From positions 62,001-126,000 of the forward strand of contig NZ_VUYU01000014.1 in assembly GCF_011682065.1 (NCBI RefSeq): 64,000 nt of DNA, in the 5' to 3' direction. The stretch comes from Massilia rubra (GTDB taxonomy: Bacteria > Pseudomonadota > Gammaproteobacteria > Burkholderiales > Burkholderiaceae_D). A program made the translations under genes and the position numbers. The notes under the pieces are model-generated. The model did not search any database. It worked only from the letters and a program-made list of their open reading frames with translations, and was not told where the DNA came from. Shown here in pieces: positions 56,915-64,000 of this stretch. Numbering within the stretch: position 1 is the first letter of the stretch; each line of letters starts with the position of its first letter.

Positions 56915-57808
56915 TTATGCGCGCGTAAACAGATTGCCGGCCATGCGCAGCAGAAAACCGCCACTGCCCTGCTCGCAGGGTGTGAAGCGCGGCAGGGCGA
57001 ACAGGTCGCTGCCGCTGCGCGCCGCGCCGCGCGCGCTGCCGACGGCGGCCTCGAAGCCCTGGGCGCGCAGCATCAAGCCGTGGCGCTGCTCGAAATCCTC
57101 GCCCGGCTTGCCGCTCGGGTAGGCGAACAGCTTCACGCGCGCCCGGATCAGCTCTTCGATGCGGCGCTGGCCCTCGGCGATTTCGGCGCGCGCGGCGGCG
57201 TTCGACAGGCTCGAGAGCACCGTGTGATGCAAGGGATGGGCGCCGATGTCCATGCCGGCGCGGTGCAGGGCCAGCAACTGGTCGGAACTCATCATGGTCG
57301 GGGTCGGGCGGCGCGCCATCGACAGGGTGCGCGCCAGGCGTTCGGCCGGCGGCAGCAGGCGCAGCGCGGCCAGCAGCATCTCGATCACGGCGCGGCGCCG
57401 CACCGGGCAGCCGATGTCGTAGCTGGCAAAGCCGCTGCGCCCGAGGTTGAGGCGCTCGCCCGGCGCGTTGCGCACCACTTCGGTAACGATGTCGCTCCAG
57501 GTGCAGCCGCCGTCGAGGTAGCCGGCGGCGACAAAAAACGTGGCCGGCACGCCATAGCGCTGCAACAGGGGCAGGGCGACCGAGGCGTGCTCGGCGTAGC
57601 CATTGTCGAAGGTCAGGCAGGCGGCGCGCGCCGGCAAGGTGCCTTCGGCCAGGTGGGTGACGGCGCGCGAGAGCGGCATCAGGCGGAACCAGCGGCGCAA
57701 CAGGCGCAACTGCTGCTCGAAGCGGCGCGCGTGCAGGCACTCGGGAAACAAGGGGTCGGGCGTGGCCAGCACGCGCTGGTAAATGAGAATCGAAAGCGGA
57801 ACGCGCAT
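56915..57808 (-). CDS. Polysaccharide-deacetylase-like protein (NodB fold)
   Basis: 297 residues. The NodB motifs are LTFDNGYAEHASVALPLLQR, FFVAAGYLDGG, and GAHPLHHTVLSSLS. Motif 1 reads TFDN where active deacetylases have TFDD, so the second Asp, a metal ligand, is Asn. The HxxxH pair is kept as H-PLH-H. It probably acts on exopolysaccharide in this cluster but may be less active or bind without cleaving. It converges on the acyl-CoA ligase with 25 bases between stops. Confidence 0.85.
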   Translation of the reverse strand: MRVPLSILIYQRVLATPDPLFPECLHARRFEQQLRLLRRWFRLMPLSRAVTHLAEGTLPARAACLTFDNGYAEHASVALPLLQRYGVPATFFVAAGYLDGGCTWSDIVTEVVRNAPGERLNLGRSGFASYDIGCPVRRRAVIEMLLAALRLLPPAERLARTLSMARRPTPTMMSSDQLLALHRAGMDIGAHPLHHTVLSSLSNAAARAEIAEGQRRIEELIRARVKLFAYPSGKPGEDFEQRHGLMLRAQGFEAAVGSARGAARSGSDLFALPRFTPCEQGSGGFLLRMAGNLFTRA

Positions 57809-57837
57809 GGGATTTTCTTCGGTGAAACTACTTGACT

Positions 57838-57894
57838 TGCCTCAATGATGCGCCTGTGCCCGTCGGTACACTGAAACTCTTAAGTTGAGGCAAT
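57838..57894. promoter_or_regulatory. Inverted repeat between divergent deacetylase and glycosyltransferase genes
   Basis: TTGCCTCAA (57838-57846) faces TTGAGGCAA (57886-57894), 39 bases apart, in the 181-base divergent region. The spacing suits a looped or paired operator more than a hairpin. Its meaning is not known. Confidence 0.4.
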
Positions 57895-57989
57895 ACTAAA
57901 TCAGCGCGGGTGGCCACTTGTTGAGTATTCTCATGCCGCCCGCCTTGCTGGTCCCTGGCGACCGGCCCGTGTTGACAATGGAGGCGTGC

Positions 57990-59063
57990 ATGCGTATCGG
58001 AATTTTGTCTTATCCCATGTTGTTCGAACGCGAAGACGGCGTCCAGCAGCAGGTCCGCGAAACCATCCGTGCGCTGGTGCGGCTGGGCGCGCAGGAGGGG
58101 TCCGGGATCGCGGTGGAACTGGTCAATCCCTACGCCAGCCGACTTGAGCAGTTCGACCTGATCCACGTGTTCTCGGCCACTCACGGCAACCAGCGCCTGG
58201 TGGAAGCGGCCGTGGAGCAAGGCGTGCCGGTGGTGCTGACCCCGCTGATCGCGCCGGGCTGGAACCGCGCCAGCGGCACCAGCGCGCGCGCCGCCGACCA
58301 TCGGCTGGGCAACCTGACCTCGTGGAATGTGCAGTCCGGTTACGCGCAGACCCGGCGCGCCTTGCAGCAGGCCAGCCTGATCGTGGCGCTCGGCGAAGCC
58401 GAGAAGCAAGCCATCGGCGCCGGTTTCCTGATCGACAGCGAGCGGGTGCGGGTGCTGCCGAACGGCGTCAACCCGGCCTTGCTGGCGGCCGATGGCGAGC
58501 TGTTTCGCAAACGCACCGGCATGCTCGGGCCGTTTGCGCTGATGGCCGGCCCGATTTCGCCCTACCAGAACCAGCTGGCGATGGCGCAGGCCATGGCGGC
58601 GCTGTCGCTGCCGCTGGTGCTGGTGGGCGAGGCCGGCGAACGCGACCAGGACTATCTGCGCGCGCTGCGCACGGTGCGCGGCCTGACGTGCCTGGGCGCG
58701 CTGCGCCAGGATGAAGCGATGCTGGCCAGTACCTACGCGGCGGCGGCGCTGTGCATCGCGCCGGGCGACGGCCAGGGAACGGCGCTGGCGCTGCGCGAGG
58801 CGCTGGCGGCCGGCTGCCCGATGCTGATCGCGCGCGACTCGCCCTTGAGCCTGGCCGGGGCCGGGTTCGCGCTGGCGCGGGTGGACTGGAACGATACCGA
58901 CGCCCAGCAGCGCGCGGTGCTGCGCCTGCTGGTGTCGCCGCCGCCGCGCGAACAGGTGCGCGCGCTGGTGCGCGGCGACAGCTGGGAGCGGGTGGCGCGG
59001 CAACTGGCGGCCTGTTACGCGCAACTGCACGAGGCGCGCCAGGGCGCGCTGGCCTGCCCGTGA
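57990..59063 (+). CDS. Glycosyltransferase family 4, exopolysaccharide cluster
   Basis: 357 residues from the ATG at 57990 with GGAGGC upstream; ATGs at 57978 and 57918 are possible but have no better site. The N-terminal segment MRIGILSYPMLFEREDGVQQ and the donor-side VRVLPNGVNPALL, LVLVGEAGERD and ALREALAAGCPMLIAR fit GT4 (GT-B fold), which uses a nucleotide-sugar donor. The E-x7-E nucleotide-binding motif is weak here (LALREALAAG). Direct repeats of TGACGCCTGCTAC span its stop codon. Confidence 0.85.
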   Translation: MRIGILSYPMLFEREDGVQQQVRETIRALVRLGAQEGSGIAVELVNPYASRLEQFDLIHVFSATHGNQRLVEAAVEQGVPVVLTPLIAPGWNRASGTSARAADHRLGNLTSWNVQSGYAQTRRALQQASLIVALGEAEKQAIGAGFLIDSERVRVLPNGVNPALLAADGELFRKRTGMLGPFALMAGPISPYQNQLAMAQAMAALSLPLVLVGEAGERDQDYLRALRTVRGLTCLGALRQDEAMLASTYAAAALCIAPGDGQGTALALREALAAGCPMLIARDSPLSLAGAGFALARVDWNDTDAQQRAVLRLLVSPPPREQVRALVRGDSWERVARQLAACYAQLHEARQGALACP

Positions 59064-59093
59064 CGCCTGCTACATGAACATGACGCCTGCTAC
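59061..59093. repeat. Two 13-bp direct repeats at convergent stops
   Basis: TGACGCCTGCTAC occurs at 59061-59073 and 59081-59093. The first contains the stop codon of the upstream glycosyltransferase and the second overlaps the stop of the convergent one. A local duplication is the simplest explanation. Confidence 0.7.
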
Positions 59094-60274
59094 GAGTGCG
59101 CGGCCGGCCCAGGGCAACCGCCGTCCGGGTGCGCCAGCGCATCGTACACGCGCAGATAGCCGCGCGCCATTTCGGGCAGGCTGTGCCTGGCGATGACCTG
59201 GCCGCGCGCGCGCATGCCGTGGCGCGCCGCCATGTCCGGAATGCGGCAGTAGTCGGCGATGGCGGCGGCCATCAGGTCGGGCGCACGGGGCGGCACCAGG
59301 ATGCCGGTAAAACCGGGATGCACCAGCACCGGATTGCCGCCGACGGCGGTGGCCACCACCGGCAGCCCGGTCGCCATGGCTTCGAGGATGGTGTTGGAAC
59401 TGCCTTCGGCCAGCGACGGCAGCACGAACAGGTCCATGGCGCGCAGCAGCTGGGCGATGTCGGTGCGCTCGCCCGGCAGCCAGGCGCGGTGGGCGGCGCC
59501 GGCGCGCGTGAGGGTGTCGAGGCAGGCGGCGCGTTGCGGGCCGTCGCCCACGATCAGGAGGCGCATGCGCTGGTGGGCTGGATGGGGCGAGGCGATCAGG
59601 CGCAGGAAGGCTTCGACCAGGGTGGCGTAATCCTTGATTTCCTCCATGCGCCCGACGCTGCCGATGACGAAGGCGTTATCCTGCATGAAGCCGGCCGGAC
59701 CGATCGCCGCCGGCGGGCCGAGGCGCGGGTGGAACTGGATGCTGTCGACCCCGTTGGAAATCTGCGACACTTTTTCGGGCTCGGCGCCGACGCTGTCGAT
59801 CAGCCAATGCTCGAGGTCGGCGCTGACGGCGATGAAGTGGCCGATCAGCGGACGCAGCAGGCGGCGCAGCAGCTTGTATTTCAGGCGTTTGCCGTACAGG
59901 TCGCTCATATCGCGGCCATGCTCGCCGTGCACGCGCAGCTTGACGCCGGCGAGGGCGGCCACCAGCTGGCCTTCGATGCCGCACAGGTTGCGCGTGTGGA
60001 TCAAGTCCGGCTGCAGCGCGCGCAGGGCGCGGAACAGGCGCAGGTAATGGCCCCAGTCCTTGCCTTCGCGCTTGTTCAGGCTGATAATCTCGACGCCGCG
60101 CTGCTTGATGTGCGCGTGGTACTCCGAATAATCCTTGAGGCAGACGATGGCATGCCGATAGCGTTCGGGCGGCATGTGCTTGATCAGGTTGATCAGGCCG
60201 TTTTCGAGGCCGCCGATGTCGAGCTGGTGGATCAGATGCACCACGAGGCGCGGCGGTTCAAGGGAAGTAGTCAT
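59090..60274 (-). CDS. PEP-CTERM/XrtA system glycosyltransferase (TIGR03088-like)
   Basis: 394 residues from the ATG at 60274, with TTTGGAG upstream; an ATG four codons earlier has no better site. The N-terminal VVHLIHQLDIGGLENGLINL and VHGEHGRDMSDLYGKR are characteristic. The donor-site motif EGSSNTILEAMATGLPVVAT matches GT4. It adds a sugar to the growing exopolysaccharide lipid intermediate. It is next to the tyrosine autokinase, separated by a large palindrome. Confidence 0.92.
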   Translation of the reverse strand: MTTSLEPPRLVVHLIHQLDIGGLENGLINLIKHMPPERYRHAIVCLKDYSEYHAHIKQRGVEIISLNKREGKDWGHYLRLFRALRALQPDLIHTRNLCGIEGQLVAALAGVKLRVHGEHGRDMSDLYGKRLKYKLLRRLLRPLIGHFIAVSADLEHWLIDSVGAEPEKVSQISNGVDSIQFHPRLGPPAAIGPAGFMQDNAFVIGSVGRMEEIKDYATLVEAFLRLIASPHPAHQRMRLLIVGDGPQRAACLDTLTRAGAAHRAWLPGERTDIAQLLRAMDLFVLPSLAEGSSNTILEAMATGLPVVATAVGGNPVLVHPGFTGILVPPRAPDLMAAAIADYCRIPDMAARHGMRARGQVIARHSLPEMARGYLRVYDALAHPDGGCPGPAAHS

Positions 60275-60350
60275 GGTCGACTCCAAAGGTTAATCGGGCG
60301 AACGGGAACAAACAGGATGGCGCGGATAGCGCCGCCCTCAACTACACATC

Positions 60351-60427
60351 GGTGTCAGGTCTGACATTCGGACACGAACTCAACTGCATCGCTGCCGAGC
60401 CCGTGTCCGAATGTCAGACCTGACACC
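60351..60427. repeat. Perfect 26-bp inverted repeat with 25-base loop
   Basis: The left arm starts GGTGTCAGGTCTGACATTCG (60351-60376), and the right arm at 60402-60427 is its exact complement in reverse. The element lies between the autokinase stop and the glycosyltransferase start, both on the minus strand. It may end transcription after the kinase. Its sequence resembles dispersed palindromes linked with REP-associated transposases, an inference only. Confidence 0.85.
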
Positions 60428-60447
60428 AGCTTGTTGTTTGGCATCGG

Positions 60448-61242
60448 CTAGTCGTAGTAGCCGTGGTAGTCGCCGCCGTTGAAGGCGCGCGCCTTGTTGC
60501 AGATCAGGTCGACGTGGGCACAGTTGTCGAGCCGCAGCAGCGCTTCCTTGACTTCGCGCTGGGTCGTCGTCTCGGACTCGACCACCATCACCACCTGGCC
60601 CATCTGCGCCGCCAGCACCGCCGCTTCGGTGGTCAGCAGCAAGGGCGGCGAGTCGAAAATCACGATCCGGTCCGGGTAGCGGTTGGCAATTTCCGAGAGC
60701 AGCTTGCTCATCGCGTGGCTGGCCAGCAGTTCGGTGGCGTGCTTGTTGTTGCGCCCCGCCGGCAATAGGCTCAGGGTCGGGATATTGGTCTTGAGGATCA
60801 CGTCCGACAGGCTCAGGTCGCCATTGAGCAAGATATCCATCAGCCCCAGTCCCGGCGCCAGGCCGAGCGTGCGCAGCACCGAGGGACGCGCGACGTCGGC
60901 GTCGACCAGCAGCACGGTGTGGTCTTTTTCCATGGCGATGCTCATCGCCAGGTTGATCGCACAGTAGGTCTTGCCTTCGCCCGGCAGGGCGCTGGTGACG
61001 ACGATCAGGTTGCCGTGCCGGACCCCGCCGGACACCGCCGCGCGCGCATTGCGCAGCAGCGGGCGCTTGATGATGCGAAAATCTTCAGCCACGCTGGTGC
61101 GCCCGCCGTCATGGGTCACCATGCCCATCTGCTGCAGGCGCGCCAGGTTGATGTCGACTTCGCGCAACTGCTCGGCGTTGTGGGCGCCGGCGGGCGCGTC
61201 GGGGCCGTGCGGCGCAGCGGCCGGAATAGGGGAACTGTCCAC
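60448..61242 (-). CDS. XrtA-associated tyrosine autokinase (BY-kinase)
   Basis: 264 residues from a GTG at 61242 with AGGGAGT upstream. Walker A is ALPGEGKT (85-92), Walker A' is VLLVDADV (110-117), and Walker B is VIFDSPPLLL. The C-terminus is tyrosine-rich (GDYHGYYD), the usual autophosphorylation cluster. Cytosolic BY-kinases of this kind pair with a separate Wzz-type activator; that is the next gene upstream, 17 bases away. They control chain length and export of exopolysaccharide. Confidence 0.94.
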   Translation of the reverse strand: MDSSPIPAAAPHGPDAPAGAHNAEQLREVDINLARLQQMGMVTHDGGRTSVAEDFRIIKRPLLRNARAAVSGGVRHGNLIVVTSALPGEGKTYCAINLAMSIAMEKDHTVLLVDADVARPSVLRTLGLAPGLGLMDILLNGDLSLSDVILKTNIPTLSLLPAGRNNKHATELLASHAMSKLLSEIANRYPDRIVIFDSPPLLLTTEAAVLAAQMGQVVMVVESETTTQREVKEALLRLDNCAHVDLICNKARAFNGGDYHGYYD

Positions 61243-61259
61243 GTTGTACTCCCTGGGGC

Positions 61260-62789
61260 TTAGCCCGTGAGAAATCCGGATGCCATGATCGCGCCGTACA
61301 GGCCGAGCAAGGCGGTGAAGGCCGCGCCGAGCAGGTATTGCCCCCGGCGCAGCTTGGTGCGTTCGGCATCGTTCCAGGTCATCGATACCGTACCGAGCAC
61401 GTTCAGTCCGGTGATCTCGCGCAGCGCGCTGGGGCTCACAAACGTCGGACGGACCTGGCTGATCAGGAGCGCCGCGCCCATCCCGGCGCACAGGGCGATC
61501 AAGAGCACGCCGGTGTGGAACAGGCGCCGGTTGGGGCCGACCGGCGAGATCGGCATGGTGGGCGGATCGATGATGCGGAACGTCATCATCTCGGTCGAGG
61601 AGCTCAGGTCGCCCGAGAGCCTGGCCGACTCGCGCCGTGCGATCAGCTTTTCGTAGTTGTCCTTGTTGATTTCATAATCGCGGTTGAGCTGGGCCAGTTG
61701 CGATTCGACTTCCGGCACGGCATTGCTCTGTTCGCGCAGGCGCTCGTGGCGCACGCTGTATTCGTGCACCCGCACCCGCATCGCCGCCACCTTGGCGTCG
61801 GCCTCGGTCAGGGCCACCTTGAGCTGCTGCAGCATGGGGCTGTAAAAGCGGCCGGGGTCGCCATCGCGCTGGGCCAGCTTGCTTTCCTCGATCTTGCGCG
61901 CTTCGAGCTGGGCCAGCAGGCGGCGCGCGCTGACCACGTCCGGGTGCAGGTCGGTGTATTGCAGGCGCAAGGTGTCGAGGTTCTTGTTGATGGCGGCGAT
62001 GCGGGCGTCGATGTCGGGATTGACGATGGCGCGCGGGCGCGGATCGGCCCCGGCCGGCAGCGGGTCGCCATTGATGCGCGCCTGGATCGCAATGCGCGCC
62101 TGCTCGGCTTCGAGCAGGTCGATGCGCGCGGTGCTGAGGGCATCGCTGGCGATGGCCAGTTGGGCGCTGTAATCGACGCCCTGGCGCGGCAGCAGCGCGC
62201 TGTTGCGCAGCTTGAATTCCTTGACCGTGTTTTCGGCCGCCACCAGGCGCTGCTCGTAGTTTTTGATCTGGTCGTCGATGAAACGGATGGCGTGCTGGGA
62301 ATCGGCCTTCTTGCCCTTGAAGCTGCCTTCCAAAAAGATGGTCAGCAAGGCTTGCACCACGTCGCGCACCTGCTTGGGATTGTCGCCGCCGTAGGTGATC
62401 GAATAGATATCGTTGGTGGTGGTGCCGGAAATTTTCAGGCGCGTGGCCAGTTCGTCGATTTGGTGTTCGCGCTGGCGCGGCGTGGTGGCGTCCACATCGA
62501 GGTCGACCATGCGCAACACGCGCTCCAGGTTCGGTCGGCTGAGCAGGGTGCGGCTCATGATCGATACTTGTTGCTGCACGTTCGGCATGCTGGTCATGCT
62601 GGCCATGAGCGGCTTGAGGATGCTCTGGGTATCGACAAACACGCGGGCAGAGCTCTGGTAGTCGTTCGGCAGGCGCAGCACCACCACCCAGCCCAGCGAT
62701 GCCACGACCCACATGGTGCCGATGGCGAGCCAGCGATATTTCCAGATGCCTCTTACATGCAGCAGCAACTGGCTGATGAAGTCCTCCAT
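61260..62789 (-). CDS. Exopolysaccharide chain-length determinant (Wzz/PEP-CTERM locus type)
   Basis: 509 residues from the ATG at 62789, which has GGAGAC upstream. A first membrane helix (YRWLAIGTMWVVASLGWVVV) is near 20-40. A long periplasmic helical/coiled-coil region runs to about 400, with a proline-rich DPPTMPISPVGPNRR before a second helix. A third helix lies at the C-terminus (LLGAAFTALLGLYGAIMASG). It works with the tyrosine kinase to set polymer length, and is the activator for it. The first residues of the kinase lie 17 bases past its stop. Confidence 0.93.
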   Translation of the reverse strand: MEDFISQLLLHVRGIWKYRWLAIGTMWVVASLGWVVVLRLPNDYQSSARVFVDTQSILKPLMASMTSMPNVQQQVSIMSRTLLSRPNLERVLRMVDLDVDATTPRQREHQIDELATRLKISGTTTNDIYSITYGGDNPKQVRDVVQALLTIFLEGSFKGKKADSQHAIRFIDDQIKNYEQRLVAAENTVKEFKLRNSALLPRQGVDYSAQLAIASDALSTARIDLLEAEQARIAIQARINGDPLPAGADPRPRAIVNPDIDARIAAINKNLDTLRLQYTDLHPDVVSARRLLAQLEARKIEESKLAQRDGDPGRFYSPMLQQLKVALTEADAKVAAMRVRVHEYSVRHERLREQSNAVPEVESQLAQLNRDYEINKDNYEKLIARRESARLSGDLSSSTEMMTFRIIDPPTMPISPVGPNRRLFHTGVLLIALCAGMGAALLISQVRPTFVSPSALREITGLNVLGTVSMTWNDAERTKLRRGQYLLGAAFTALLGLYGAIMASGFLTG

Positions 62790-63143
62790 ATCGTGTGGGT
62801 CTCCGTAAGTCGGGCGGCGATGGGAAGCGACACTGCCAGCTTCACTACTCGTTCGATTATATGTCCGTGGAAACTGTAAGTTTCCGCTGATCACGGGCGC
62901 GTTGATTCGCGTCAAGCGTAAAAAGAGCATGCGCCCGCAGCCTGTCCCTGCCAAAAAAATTGCCCGGTCAGGCGCGCTCCTGACCGGAAAAATGCCGGCT
63001 GACAGCGAGCCGTGCATCAGGGCCCGGCGGGGCGGTCCGACACCCGCATCCCCAGCCGGCGCCGACCGCGCAGCACCGGCTGCGGGCCCTGGAATGGCCG
63101 CAAACAGCGTGGCCACCTTGTTCTTCTTGTCTGCATGGCCGTC
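62790..63143. other. 354-bp region without a gene
   Basis: It should carry the promoter of the chain-length/kinase operon. Seen are a short perfect palindrome GGAAACTGTAAGTTTCC at 62869-62885 and a terminator-type hairpin at 62953-62987. Open frames across it have no ribosome site and are in the shadow of high GC. I see nothing else. Confidence 0.6.
62953..62987 (-). terminator. Rho-independent terminator after the PEP-CTERM gene
   Basis: CCGGTCAGG (62964-62972) faces CCTGACCGG (62979-62987) across six bases, and on the minus strand it is followed by seven Ts (62953-62959). It lies 157 bases past the stop of the minus-strand PEP-CTERM gene and would insulate the chain-length operon. Confidence 0.75.
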
Positions 63144-64000
63144 CTATTTGCGACGCCGCGCCATCAGCGACATTCCCAGCAGGCCGAGGCCGAAGAGCGC
63201 CAGGCTGCCCGGTTCCGGCACCGCCGTCTTCTGCATGGCGTTGGCAAACGTGCCCTGGTTGATGGTCAACATATACGTATCGTTGGCGTTGAGCTGGAGC
63301 GACTTGGCCGAAAAGTTCAGCCAGCCCGGGTCGAAGGTGGAAGTGCCAAAGGCCTGGCCATTGCGGCTTGACAAGCTCTCGCCGTTGAGTTTGCCGGGCG
63401 AGTAGTCGAGCATGAGTTGGCCGGTTTCCACATTCTTGATATTCACGCTCCATGCCAGGCGGGCGATGGCGTTGGTCCCGCTCCCGCTGCCGTTGCTGGC
63501 ATAGGCCTGCGTCATCGGCCTGGCGTCGAAGGAGATGGACATGGTCTCGCTCGTGCCGAGAGTGAATTTGAATAAGGCCAAGGTACCGACGTCGGACTCG
63601 CCGCCGGCCTTGCCGTCGCTGCCCAGGGAAGCGTCGGCGCGCGTGTCGACCCGGGCCCCGGCCTGTTGCGAACCGATGGTCATGGCGCTGCCGGTCATGT
63701 TCTGGTCGGCATAGCCGAAGGTACCGGGCAGGCTTGGCAGTGCTGAAAAGTGGGCAAAGTCGTTTTCGGCGCGCGGAGCCGTCGGCAGGCCGACGAACTG
63801 GTGCGCCACGTCTGGCGTGCTGCCGTCGAGCGTAGCGGTGGAGCTCACGCCGTTGAGAGACGCGGTGGCGCGGGCGCTGACGCTGTCGACGAGCGTGGTG
63901 AAATCTGTCGATTTGAAGGCGTCACCGCTGGAATGAAGCAGGCGGAAATTGTCGATCAGGAGGACGGACTGGGCGAATGCATCGGCGCGCGCGCCGTTCA
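63144..64000 (-). CDS. PEP-CTERM sorting-domain protein (5' end outside window)
   Basis: The frame runs open through the right edge, so only the C-terminal 285 residues are seen and the signal peptide is missing. The mature part is Ser/Thr/Gly/Ala-rich with ENDFAHFSALPSLPGTFGYADQ (given from about residue 77; a motif I associate with the EDSAP-1 group). The end is VPEPGSLALFGLGLLGMSLM followed by ARRRK, a textbook exosortase signal. It is adjacent to the XrtA locus, so it is a probable client of that exosortase. Confidence 0.9.
   Translation of the reverse strand, partial: NGARADAFAQSVLLIDNFRLLHSSGDAFKSTDFTTLVDSVSARATASLNGVSSTATLDGSTPDVAHQFVGLPTAPRAENDFAHFSALPSLPGTFGYADQNMTGSAMTIGSQQAGARVDTRADASLGSDGKAGGESDVGTLALFKFTLGTSETMSISFDARPMTQAYASNGSGSGTNAIARLAWSVNIKNVETGQLMLDYSPGKLNGESLSSRNGQAFGTSTFDPGWLNFSAKSLQLNANDTYMLTINQGTFANAMQKTAVPEPGSLALFGLGLLGMSLMARRRK

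Overview
The window looks like the chromosome of a high-GC betaproteobacterium of the Oxalobacteraceae, most like Massilia or its relatives (Telluria, Duganella). The signs are the exosortase A / PEP-CTERM exopolysaccharide locus, the many hybrid histidine kinases, a DUF2863-like protein, the queE-queD-tadA and nadA-nadC pairs, and dispersed palindromes with a GTCGTTCCCGCG core. I see no rRNA or tRNA gene, CRISPR array, prophage or intact insertion sequence.

Layout. 1-12.5 kb is signalling: two intact hybrid histidine kinases, a four-PAS GGDEF-EAL protein, a Nudix hydrolase, and a third hybrid kinase split by a 157-bp miniature inverted-repeat element. 12.7-19 kb holds small membrane and regulatory proteins, a LysE-type exporter divergent from a WYL regulator, a secreted DNA/RNA endonuclease and two YsnF-type stress proteins. 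19-24.2 kb has an M16 protease, a diguanylate cyclase and a NarX-class sensor kinase. 24.4-30.5 kb is one run of plus-strand genes: queE, queD and tadA (all acting at the tRNA wobble position or its precursor), then an alpha/beta hydrolase, LD-carboxypeptidase, FAD oxidoreductase and DUF418 membrane protein whose reading frames overlap by 4-8 bases.

30.5-34.9 kb is an accessory patch with visibly lower GC. It has an NTF2-like protein, an outer-membrane barrel, a minimal RNA-ligase-like nucleotidyltransferase, a PEP-CTERM protein, two small exported or anchored proteins, and debris from second copies of two of these genes. 34.9-39.1 kb has an ABC-F ATPase, nadA-nadC and a lipocalin. 39.2-46.7 kb is an iron-uptake operon (two TonB-dependent siderophore receptors, DUF4198, DUF3649, PepSY and DUF3325-like proteins) behind a near-consensus Fur box. 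46.7-50.5 kb has a sirtuin, a PPC-domain protein, a DMT transporter and nadB.

50.7-64 kb is an exosortase-A-associated exopolysaccharide and protein-sorting locus: an EpsB-type sugar transferase, the sigma-54 activator PrsR, two associated hydrolases, an acyl-CoA ligase, a deacetylase-like protein, two glycosyltransferases, a tyrosine autokinase, a chain-length determinant and a PEP-CTERM protein cut by the right edge. Exosortase itself and the kinase PrsK are not in the window.

The most interesting items are the MITE that splits a kinase and whose removal restores the frame exactly, the RNA-ligase-like gene with the chimeric relic of a second copy 1.2 kb away, and the changed active-site residues in the exosortase-linked deacetylase and hydrolase. 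Family names are from recognition of motifs and have not been checked by a database search.
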